From Flavobacterium crocinum (GTDB taxonomy: Bacteria; Bacteroidota; Bacteroidia; Flavobacteriales; Flavobacteriaceae): 64,000 bases of DNA. The notes under the pieces were generated by a model that saw nothing but the letters and a program-made list of their open reading frames with translations, was not told where the DNA came from and did no database searches. The stretch covers positions 4,340,001 to 4,404,000 of the forward strand of contig NZ_CP029255.1 in assembly GCF_003122385.1 (NCBI RefSeq), written 5' to 3'. Made by a program: the position numbers and the translations under genes. Below, one piece after another: positions 10,966 to 18,949 of the stretch (position 1 is the first letter of the stretch; each line of letters begins with the position of its first letter).

Positions 10966-13900
10966 ATGCATTTTTTCAAGAAAAATTCCCATTATACTTT
11001 AATCCTTTTTTTACTTTGTAATCTGGCCGCATATTGCCAGCAGAACTACAATTTTAGTCATTATCTTGTTGAAGACGGGCTTCCGCACAATATCATCAAC
11101 CATATCATTCAGGATAAAAAAGGATTTATGTGGTTTGCCACTACTAACGGCCTAAGCAAATACAACGGATATCGTTTCAAAAACTATAAAACCGAAGCTA
11201 CGGATAAAGTTTTGATGAAAAATAACCGTATCGACTGGATTATTGAAGATGCCTATGGCAAGATTTGGATGCGTACCTTATCCAACAAAAATAAAGTCTA
11301 TTGTTTTGACCCCGCTTTAAACGAATTTTGGGGAGCCGAACTGATACCGGAAGTGATAAAAAACAATATAGAAATTACCCAAATAATTCCTCAAAAATCG
11401 GGTGTAGTATGGCTCATTACAAAAAACAATGGCTGTATTGCTATAACGAGCAATAGTTATTCCTATCAAATTTTTAGCAAAGAAAATGGAAAATTAAACA
11501 GTAATAAAGTTATCACTGTTTTTGAAGACCGTTCTAAAAATAGCTGGATTTTAACTGATCGTGGTATTATGCAGCTTAAAACAAATAAATTACTAACTAA
11601 TCCAATATCACTTTTTCGAACAAATGAACAGACAAAAGCATTCTACACTGCGCTCGAACTGGAGGACGAAATATGGTTTGGAGGAGCCGACAGAAATTTA
11701 CTCCAATACACAAAAGGCACACAAAACTATAGAACTCATCAATTAGGTTTAAATGGTGAAATTATTATTCTAAAGAAAATAGATAATAGTACAGTTGTCG
11801 CCATAACCGAGCAAGCAGAGTTTTGTTTAATAAATATTTTTACAGGACAAACGACTAAATTTAAAACTTCTGAAGTGTCAAATCTGGCACATAAGAAAAT
11901 CAATGTTATAAGCCTTGCTCAGGATTTGTTATGGTTTACTTGTAATGATGAGGCCGGTATTTATGCTGTCAATATAAAAAGTAAAAAAGTAAGTTATTTT
12001 CCTGCGGGAACTGAAGAAACGGGATCAAGTCAATTTTCTGTAAAAGCGTCTGTACTGACTAATACGAAAGGAGAAATCTGGGTTCAGCCTAATAATGGTA
12101 GTTTTTCAAAATATGATCCAGCTACTAATCGCTTAATTCCATTTGAAACCACGTCCTACTTTCCTAAGGGGAATTTCAGTAATAAATTTCATATCGCCTA
12201 CTTTGACAGACAAGGTAATTTGTGGTACAATACACAAACAGCTGGAATTATAAAAGTTACTTTTAGTCAAAATAATTTTAAAGCTTTAAAAATTGAAAAT
12301 CCTCAAATAAAACTAGGTATCAAAGATGTTCGTGCTGTATTTCAGGATAAAAATGAAAACATTTGGGTTGCCAATAAACAAAACCAACTTATTCTTTTTG
12401 ATCAAAACTTTAAAAAACTTGGATGTATATCATCAGATGGCAAATTGGTTCCTCAGGCTGTCTGGAAAAAACCAATTTACAGTATTATTCAGGATAAAGA
12501 ATCTGTAATATGGATTGGTACACGTGGAGACGGACTTTACAAATTTACTTCAAAAGATCAAAGTTACAGCTATCAGGTACAGCAATTCAAAAATATAGAA
12601 AATAATCCTAACAGCTTAAGCAATGATAATATCTATACCATTTTTGAAGATCAGTCCAAGCGTTTATGGGTAGGTACTTTAACCGGATTAAACTTAATTC
12701 GAAAACACGGAAACACTTTAGATTTTATCAATCAAAATGGGAGATTAAAGAACACGCTTCTTGAAAAACATTTACACATTCGCTGTATCAAACAGGATAA
12801 ACAAGGAATATTATACATTGGTTCTACAACCGGTTTATTGGTTGCAGATGGCAAAAAAAGGTTTCCGGAACTTGTTTCTTCTATTAAAATTTATGAAAAA
12901 ACACAGCAGGAAACAGCTTGTCCAAAGAGTAACGATATCATAGATTTCTGTATGACTAAAAACGGTCAGGCTTTTATTGCAACTGCTGATGGAGGAATTA
13001 GTAAAGTACTGAGCAGAGAACTAAACGGATATCCAAAGGAATTTAAACATTACACACAAAAAGAAGGACTTCCTTCCAATAATATTTTATCATTATTAGA
13101 AGATAATGATCAGAATTTATGGATCACAACCGACTATATTTTAACCCGTTTTAATCCGCGTGCTGAACTCTTTGAAGTTTACTCGGAAGTAAAACCAATT
13201 TTAACCTTTAATAATTTTACTGAAGCAACAAGAATTAAATTGCAAAGTGGTGAATTGCTATTTGGCTATGCTGAAGGATTATTACATTTTTTTCCAAATA
13301 ATATAAAATCAAACAATACTGTACCTACATTAGCCTTAACCGATTTTCAGGTTTACAACCAGAATAATAATGCCCCTTTTAATTTATCGTATTCAATAGA
13401 CAGTAATTCCGTAATAGAATTAAAGCACAATCAGAACTTTTTTAATATAGAATTTGCTGCTCTGGATTATATCAATCCTGAAAATATCAAATATGCTTAT
13501 AAATTGGAAGGCTTTGATGAAAATTGGAATTATACCAATGAACAGCATGCTGCTTTTTACACCAACGTTCCTAAAGGAAATTACATTTTCAAAGTAAAAT
13601 CGACCAACAGTCAGGGCAACTGGGTAAACAATGAACGCCAAATAAACATCACTGTTTTACCTGCAATATGGAACACTTGGATTGCCTACATTATATACTG
13701 CATGCTGGTGTTGGGTATTATTTGGGGAATTAATTATGTAGTACTGACCATGTACCGATTAAAAACCAATACCAAAATGGAAAAGGACATTTTTGAAATG
13801 AAGAATAAATTTTTTATCGATATTTCGCATGAATTACGCACTCCTCTTACTTTGATTACTGGTCCTGTTGATTATCTTATTAATGATTCCGGAACTTCTG

Positions 13901-15351
13901 AAGTAGTAAAAAAACAATTAACTTATGTTTCTCAAAACACCAATCGACTGCAACGATTGGTTAATCAGATACTGGATTTCAGAAAGATACAGGATCAAAA
14001 ACTACAAATCTCAGAAATCAATCTTACTGTATTTGCCAATGACATATTTAATAATTTCCTGGAAACCGCACAAGAACGAAATATAACTTATCTATTTGAA
14101 GTTGAAGGAGAAGATATTCGTTTATGGGCGGATAAAAATGCCCTCGAAAAGATTTTAATGAACTTATTGTCCAATGCTTTTAAATATACCCCTGATGGAA
14201 AATCTATAACGTTAAAAATTACCAAAACGTCAAATCAATTACAATTACAGGTTATCGATTCAGGTTTAGGTATACAGGAGGATTTTCAGAGCCGAATATT
14301 CAATAGATTTTCATCTTATAATACCAATTCCAATAATCCAAGTACCGGAATTGGACTTTCTATGGTCAAGGAACTGGCAGAACAGCACCATGCCGAAATT
14401 ACTTTCAGTAGTAAAGCCAATGAAGGAAGTACATTTACTTTGAACTTTAAAACCGGTTATGACCATTTTAATGAAGATGTAGAAATCATTAATGAAGAAC
14501 CTACGGAAGTAACAGAACCTATAACAGACGAAAATACTATAACTCAAAAAAATGAAAAAGTCAGAGTATTAGTCGTTGAAGATGATTTGAATTTACGCAC
14601 CTTTATAAAAAATGTATTGGAAGAAGATTACGAAGTAATCGAAGCCGAAGATGGCGAAGAAGGATACCAAAAAATAGTCGAAAACACTCCCGATTTTGTG
14701 ATTAGCGATATTATGATGCCAAAACTTAGCGGAGTAGATTTATTAAAGAAAATTAGAAACAACATCGAAACAAGTCACGTTCCTGTAGTGTTATTAACCG
14801 CAAAAACGACAATCGAAAGTCAGTTAGAGGGAATGAATTACGGTGCAGATGATTACATCACAAAGCCTTTTAGTGTAAGTTATTTACGAGCCCGTATTGT
14901 CAATTTACTGGAACAGCGTAAACGCCTGCAAAGCATTTTTGAAAATTACGATAAGAATACCGACAAAGAAGAAACACTTCCTAAAGAAAACTACGAACCT
15001 AAACCGCATTTAGTAAGCGACAAGGACGAAGAAATGATGCGAAAAATCATGGATTGCATCGAAGAAAACATTGACAATAATGAATTTTCCGTTGAAGTTC
15101 TCGGAAGTACTGTAGGTTTGAATCGAACAACTTTATACTATAAAATAAAAAGTTTAACAGGTTATTCTCCTGTAGAATTTATTCGTGACATCAGAATAAA
15201 ACGTGCCGCACAATTGTTATCTGACAGTCAGCTGTTGATTAAAGAAATAGCTGATATGACTGGTTTTTCGGATATGAAGTATTTTACCAAATCCTTTAAA
15301 AACAAATACGGAGATACTCCAACTGAATATCGACAAAAACATAAAGCCTAA
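10966..15351 (+). CDS. Hybrid two-component regulator HTCS-1 (sensor, kinase, receiver and AraC HTH in one chain)
   Basis: 1461 aa. A signal peptide (about 1-24) is followed by a periplasmic two-bladed Reg_prop propeller sensor (YLVEDGLPHNIINHIIQDKKGF... to about 800), a Y_Y_Y domain (about 815-885, FAALDYINPENIKYAYKLEG), a membrane helix (about 902-930), a HisKA domain with phospho-acceptor His955 in DISHELRTPL, a HATPase with N-box NLLSNAFKYT, a receiver with phospho-acceptor Asp1248 in ISDIMMP, and an AraC-type DNA-binding domain (about 1360-1458). All key residues are present. Such proteins bind an oligosaccharide in the periplasm and activate a PUL. It faces the 3' end of PUL-1, so PUL-1 is its likely target (inference). 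Confidence 0.95.
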   Translation: MHFFKKNSHYTLILFLLCNLAAYCQQNYNFSHYLVEDGLPHNIINHIIQDKKGFMWFATTNGLSKYNGYRFKNYKTEATDKVLMKNNRIDWIIEDAYGKIWMRTLSNKNKVYCFDPALNEFWGAELIPEVIKNNIEITQIIPQKSGVVWLITKNNGCIAITSNSYSYQIFSKENGKLNSNKVITVFEDRSKNSWILTDRGIMQLKTNKLLTNPISLFRTNEQTKAFYTALELEDEIWFGGADRNLLQYTKGTQNYRTHQLGLNGEIIILKKIDNSTVVAITEQAEFCLINIFTGQTTKFKTSEVSNLAHKKINVISLAQDLLWFTCNDEAGIYAVNIKSKKVSYFPAGTEETGSSQFSVKASVLTNTKGEIWVQPNNGSFSKYDPATNRLIPFETTSYFPKGNFSNKFHIAYFDRQGNLWYNTQTAGIIKVTFSQNNFKALKIENPQIKLGIKDVRAVFQDKNENIWVANKQNQLILFDQNFKKLGCISSDGKLVPQAVWKKPIYSIIQDKESVIWIGTRGDGLYKFTSKDQSYSYQVQQFKNIENNPNSLSNDNIYTIFEDQSKRLWVGTLTGLNLIRKHGNTLDFINQNGRLKNTLLEKHLHIRCIKQDKQGILYIGSTTGLLVADGKKRFPELVSSIKIYEKTQQETACPKSNDIIDFCMTKNGQAFIATADGGISKVLSRELNGYPKEFKHYTQKEGLPSNNILSLLEDNDQNLWITTDYILTRFNPRAELFEVYSEVKPILTFNNFTEATRIKLQSGELLFGYAEGLLHFFPNNIKSNNTVPTLALTDFQVYNQNNNAPFNLSYSIDSNSVIELKHNQNFFNIEFAALDYINPENIKYAYKLEGFDENWNYTNEQHAAFYTNVPKGNYIFKVKSTNSQGNWVNNERQINITVLPAIWNTWIAYIIYCMLVLGIIWGINYVVLTMYRLKTNTKMEKDIFEMKNKFFIDISHELRTPLTLITGPVDYLINDSGTSEVVKKQLTYVSQNTNRLQRLVNQILDFRKIQDQKLQISEINLTVFANDIFNNFLETAQERNITYLFEVEGEDIRLWADKNALEKILMNLLSNAFKYTPDGKSITLKITKTSNQLQLQVIDSGLGIQEDFQSRIFNRFSSYNTNSNNPSTGIGLSMVKELAEQHHAEITFSSKANEGSTFTLNFKTGYDHFNEDVEIINEEPTEVTEPITDENTITQKNEKVRVLVVEDDLNLRTFIKNVLEEDYEVIEAEDGEEGYQKIVENTPDFVISDIMMPKLSGVDLLKKIRNNIETSHVPVVLLTAKTTIESQLEGMNYGADDYITKPFSVSYLRARIVNLLEQRKRLQSIFENYDKNTDKEETLPKENYEPKPHLVSDKDEEMMRKIMDCIEENIDNNEFSVEVLGSTVGLNRTTLYYKIKSLTGYSPVEFIRDIRIKRAAQLLSDSQLLIKEIADMTGFSDMKYFTKSFKNKYGDTPTEYRQKHKA

Positions 15352-15410
15352 AAGTTAAAGAGATTATGCAATCAGTAAAAATCTAAAAATAGGATTGTAA
15401 ATTTTAATTC

Positions 15411-15470
15411 AACCATAAATTACACAAATCTTCGCAAATTAATTTGTGTGAATTTGTGCAATTTGTGGTT
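15411..15470. repeat. Palindromic repeat, ACAAATTTGTG type
   Basis: The left arm AACCATAAATTACACAAAT (15411-15429) pairs with the right arm ATTTGTGCAATTTGTGGTT (15452-15470); the two mismatches would be G-U pairs in RNA. It is a 60-nt hairpin with no coding potential. Confidence 0.7.
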
Positions 15471-15605
15471 ATCAAACTTTTTAAAATACAGACTTCTTTT
15501 TCTATGAGTCAGTGAAAGTTTATTCGCAAAGACTCAGAGACGCTGTAATAGTATTTAAAGTTTAAGTTTTTTTGATGAACTAAAAAAATCGACCTAATAC
15601 CTGCA

Positions 15606-15670
15606 GAAATTCATTTGTGAAAATTTGTGTAATTGCTTCGCCTGTTCGCTATCGCTCGGTTTGTGGCTAA
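15606..15670. repeat. Diverged ACAAATTTGTG-type repeat with a GC-rich 25-nt insert
   Basis: CATTTGTGAAAATTTGTGTAATT is followed by a much more GC-rich block, GCTTCGCCTGTTCGCTATCG plus CTCGG (15635-15659), and then TTTGTGGCTAA. Without the block it would continue like the right half of the 15411-15470 element. Confidence 0.5.
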
Positions 15671-15704
15671 AAAACTAAAAAAAACAGAATTCTTTAAACA
15701 TAAA

Positions 15705-15728
15705 AAAAGAAGTCCGAAGACTTCTTTT
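15705..15728. terminator. Bidirectional terminator between HTCS-1 and the GH43_12-like gene
   Basis: The perfect stem AAAAGAAGTC / GACTTCTTTT (10 bp, loop CGAA) has A- and T-runs built into the arms. It lies between the two convergent genes. Confidence 0.8.
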
Positions 15729-15834
15729 ATCCTAGTGCCAGTGAAAGTAACTAATTACAATTAACCACAAAAATACTTAATGACTTAAACCATAACCACC
15801 AGATCGAAAAAAAATTAAACTTAAACTTAAAACC

Positions 15835-17472
15835 TTATTTTTCAATTTTAGAGACTCTAAACCAATCCACATCAGCATAACCGGCATTATTAATTGTACC
15901 TTCTCTTAAAGCCACAAAACCAACTTTTGAACCGATCCATGTTCCTTCTGAAGCAATAAATTCAGAACCCGCTTTTAAGTACTTTTTATCATCTAAACTA
16001 TAATAAAACTGACACTTCCCTCCTTTTTGCACTGTAACTCTAAAGTAAAAAGTATTATTTGTAAGTGTTGCTATTTCGGTTGCTGTTTCTATTGCACCTT
16101 TATCAGCTTTAGCAGCTGATAACTGCATTAATTTTAACTGACCATTAATTTGTTTTACCGTTAAACTGCTGTAGCTTCTTCCCATCACAACCAATCCAAA
16201 TTGTTCATTATCAAAATTGGGCGTAAATGTTATTTTAGAGGTTGCCATAAACTCTTCAGCAGGAAATTTTTGCGCCAGAATATTAGGCACCTGCCACAGA
16301 CTTTTAAAATCCGCTGGTTTTGGAATACAATTCAAACGGAAATAGCCCATACCAGCAGAAGGATAGCCCCAAACCAACTGTTTATTTGCATGCCATTGCC
16401 ACTGCAACCCTTGTACAGGCTCATTAAATTCGTCGGAATCCGGAGGTGTTGCTAAAGGGTATTGCCCGTTTACATTTGGCTTTTTAAAAGTCATTACCGG
16501 TTCTCCAATACCATTTTTATCATTATCTACCCCCATAACCGGCCAGTCATTTTTCCAAGACATTGGATTTAAATGTACCACACGGCCATAAGCACCCTGA
16601 TCCTGAAAATGTATAAACCAGTCTTCTCCTGTCACTGTATCGACCCAAGCTCCCTGATGTGGCCCATTTACAACTGTTTTTCCTTGTTCCAAAACAACCT
16701 TTTCTTCATATGGACCATAAATAGATTTTGATCTCAGGATTAATTGCCAGCCTGTTGCCACACCACCTGCAGGCGCAAAAACATAATAATAGCCATTTCG
16801 TTTATAGAATTTAGGCCCTTCAACAGTCGTATGATTTTTATGACCATCAAACAAAAGCACCTCATCATCATTAGCCATACAGGTTACAGGATCTATAGAA
16901 CAAAGCATTAGAACACTTTTGGTTCCGGCACGGCTTCCTGCTAATGCATAACCCAGATAAGCCTTACCGTCTTCATCCCAAAAAGGTGCAGGATCTATGA
17001 TGCCTTTGGCTGCTTTAATCAAAACAGGTTCTGACCATTTACCGTACGGATTTTTAGTTTTAGTCATATAGATTCCGAAATCGGGATCAGGATAAAAAAT
17101 ATAATATTCTTCGCTATGAAAACGAATGCAAGGCGCCCAAACTCCATTACCATGCTGTATTTTATCATAGGTTTCTACAGGAGGTTGTTTTGGCAAAGCA
17201 TAGTTCACTAATTTCCAATTGACTAAATCATTCGAATGCAGAATTGGAAGTCCCGGAATACAATTAAAAGACGAAGCAGTCATAAAATAATCTTTTCCGA
17301 CGCGACAAACATCGGGATCAGAATAATCGGCGTAGATAATTGGATTTTTATAACTTCCGTTGCCTAAGTCGGATACCCAAACCTTAGAAAGCGTTTCTGT
17401 ATTTTTTTGTGCATAAACACTGCTCATTTTTGTTAGGGCCAAACAAGCCAATGCCACATATTTTATTTTCAT
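15835..17472 (-). CDS. GH43 glycosidase, subfamily 12-like (probable alpha-L-arabinofuranosidase) with C-terminal beta-sandwich
   Basis: 545 aa with a signal peptide ending at VYAQ (about residue 22). The five-bladed GH43 propeller carries catalytic base Asp52 in YSDPDV, pKa-modulating Asp160 in IIDPAPFWDED and general-acid Glu218 in TVEGPKFYKR. From about 345 a laminin/concanavalin-like sandwich follows (SDEFNEPVQGLQWQWHAN to the end), as in beta-xylosidase/arabinofuranosidase members. It is last in a two-gene unit behind GH105-1 (27-nt gap), before a bidirectional terminator. In a pectin locus the likely job is removal of arabinofuranosyl side chains from rhamnogalacturonan I; xylosidase activity cannot be excluded. 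Confidence 0.85.
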   Translation of the reverse strand: MKIKYVALACLALTKMSSVYAQKNTETLSKVWVSDLGNGSYKNPIIYADYSDPDVCRVGKDYFMTASSFNCIPGLPILHSNDLVNWKLVNYALPKQPPVETYDKIQHGNGVWAPCIRFHSEEYYIFYPDPDFGIYMTKTKNPYGKWSEPVLIKAAKGIIDPAPFWDEDGKAYLGYALAGSRAGTKSVLMLCSIDPVTCMANDDEVLLFDGHKNHTTVEGPKFYKRNGYYYVFAPAGGVATGWQLILRSKSIYGPYEEKVVLEQGKTVVNGPHQGAWVDTVTGEDWFIHFQDQGAYGRVVHLNPMSWKNDWPVMGVDNDKNGIGEPVMTFKKPNVNGQYPLATPPDSDEFNEPVQGLQWQWHANKQLVWGYPSAGMGYFRLNCIPKPADFKSLWQVPNILAQKFPAEEFMATSKITFTPNFDNEQFGLVVMGRSYSSLTVKQINGQLKLMQLSAAKADKGAIETATEIATLTNNTFYFRVTVQKGGKCQFYYSLDDKKYLKAGSEFIASEGTWIGSKVGFVALREGTINNAGYADVDWFRVSKIEK

Positions 17473-17499
17473 CTGAATATATTTAATTTCGATTTTAGA

Positions 17500-18735
17500 T
17501 TAAAGGACCGCCCATTGAGGATGTTTTTCCAGCATTAAACAAGCCATTATAAAAGGACCAATTGCTTTACCATCATTAGATCTAACCGCTTCATGAATAT
17601 AATAATCATAAGTCCCGTTTCGAACCAGATTGTCTGCCGGACCTAAACCAGCTCCAGCGCAACACGAAGTAATTTCTATTTGCTTATTGGTGTCTATTTT
17701 AATGAACTCTTTCCTAAAACCTGAATAGGCTTTTTTCAGGTGTTTAAGGTATTTTTTATTTAAAACTTCTAATTGAATTCCTTTGGCTAAGCCATAAACA
17801 AACATTGCTGAGGCTGTGGCTTCACGATAGTTCCCTTCTCGTTTTGGATAATTAAGCACCTGAAACCAGACTCCTGTAGACGGATCCTGAACTTTTACAA
17901 GAGCATCAGTCAGATTCTGAAACATAACTTCTACTGCTTTACGATCTTTATGATTTTTTGGAAGATATTCCAATACATCAATCAATGCCATATACACCCA
18001 TCCTACGCCGCGTCCCCAGAAATTTTGAGATAATCCGGTTTTGGGATCGGCCCAGTAAACGGTTTTACTGGCATCCCAACCGTGATAATACAATCCTGTT
18101 TTGGAATCTTTTAAATATTTATCTACAGTTAGTAATTGACTGGCAATGTCATCGAAAGCCTCAGGGGCTTTAAATGTAGCAGCATATTGGGCATAAAACG
18201 GAAGTCCCATATACAAACCGTCTAACCAAACCTGATTGATATAAATTTTCTTATGCCAAAATGCTCCCTGATCGATTCTGGGTTGTTTTTTTAATTGCTG
18301 ATGAAGTGTTTCAATCGCTATACGATAGCGTTCGTCTTTTGTCTTTTCATATAAAGAAAACAATATTTTACCCGAATTAACATCGTCAAGTTTAAAAGAC
18401 TCTAAACGATAGCCATCAATACCTCCCTTATCGTTGATCAATACATCAGCATAAGTGTTTTTGACATAGTCGAAATATTTTGGATTGTTCTTCTCTTTGC
18501 TGACTTCTTGTAACGAAAGACTAACCAAACCTTGTACATAACCCCATACCGGTTTTTGCTGAAAATCGGTCATCCAGGCATTGGGATTATTATACATTAC
18601 AGATTCGGCCAATTGTACTGAAAGGTGCTTTTTTTGATTCTGCCCAAATACGATAACTGAACTACACAAAAAAGCCACAAAACTTAGCTTTCTTAATATT
18701 AGCCTTTTTGTTTTTTCTTTTTTAAACTTAAACAT
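17500..18735 (-). CDS. GH105 unsaturated rhamnogalacturonyl/uronyl hydrolase, YteR-like (GH105-1)
   Basis: 411 aa. A positively charged N-terminus precedes a hydrophobic signal segment (about 15-31, ending IVFGQ). The alpha/alpha-barrel pattern is clear: WGYVQGLVSLSLQEV, the catalytic-acid segment QVWLDGLYMGLPF (Asp172), NFWGRGVGWVYMALIDVL and a late TASAMFVYGLAKGI. GH105 enzymes hydrate the 4,5-unsaturated uronic acid left by pectin lyases. This fits the PL1 lyase encoded a few genes away. It begins a short unit with the GH43_12-like gene and has its own promoter with the shared C-rich operator at 18812-18870. Confidence 0.9.
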   Translation of the reverse strand: MFKFKKEKTKRLILRKLSFVAFLCSSVIVFGQNQKKHLSVQLAESVMYNNPNAWMTDFQQKPVWGYVQGLVSLSLQEVSKEKNNPKYFDYVKNTYADVLINDKGGIDGYRLESFKLDDVNSGKILFSLYEKTKDERYRIAIETLHQQLKKQPRIDQGAFWHKKIYINQVWLDGLYMGLPFYAQYAATFKAPEAFDDIASQLLTVDKYLKDSKTGLYYHGWDASKTVYWADPKTGLSQNFWGRGVGWVYMALIDVLEYLPKNHKDRKAVEVMFQNLTDALVKVQDPSTGVWFQVLNYPKREGNYREATASAMFVYGLAKGIQLEVLNKKYLKHLKKAYSGFRKEFIKIDTNKQIEITSCCAGAGLGPADNLVRNGTYDYYIHEAVRSNDGKAIGPFIMACLMLEKHPQWAVL

Positions 18736-18811
18736 AACAACCTTAATTAATCGAGTATTATTTTCATTCGCTCCATATTTCCCGGAGAGAATGATTCAAA
18801 ATTTATAATCA

Positions 18812-18870
18812 CAAAACTACTTGCTGGCAAGGAACAAAGGGAGGTCAATATGCAAAATGTAAGGGGTCAT
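18812..18870 (-). promoter_or_regulatory. Shared PUL operator and promoter, GH105-1 unit
   Basis: On the minus strand: half-site GACCCC (starting 18868), TTG 15 nt on, half-site ACCTCCC (from 18845), then TAGTTTTG (18819-18812), which matches TAnnTTTG exactly. The second half-site sits where a -33 box should be. The leader is about 75 nt. The spacing is identical to that at susC1. Confidence 0.65.
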
Positions 18871-18905
18871 TTGACGAAAAAATGCCTTCTCAGCAATATC
18901 AAGTT

Positions 18906-18945
18906 AAAAGACGAGGCAAATCATTATAAAAAGATGTCCTCTTTT
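18906..18945 (-). terminator. Weak terminator after GH95-1
   Basis: On the minus strand AAAAGAGG pairs with CCTCGTCTTTT (2-nt bulge), just after the GH95-1 stop, and ends in a short T-run. It separates this gene from the GH105-1 unit, which has its own promoter. Confidence 0.4.
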
Positions 18946-18949
18946 CAAA

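Larger units (their letters stand above)
15352..15834. other. Repeat-rich intergenic region between converging HTCS-1 and PUL-1
   Basis: 483 nt without a gene. It contains a palindrome of ACAAATT type (15411-15470), a fragment of the CGCAAAG repeat (about 15524-15545), a second ACAAATT-type half element carrying a GC-rich 25-nt insert (15606-15670) and a terminator (15705-15728). Confidence 0.7.

Noticed and set aside
13420..13641. Antisense ORFs inside the HTCS, katG, susC and glycosidase genes
   Set aside because: They are shadows of strongly supported genes: no promoters, no signal or domain patterns, and biased composition from the opposite frame.
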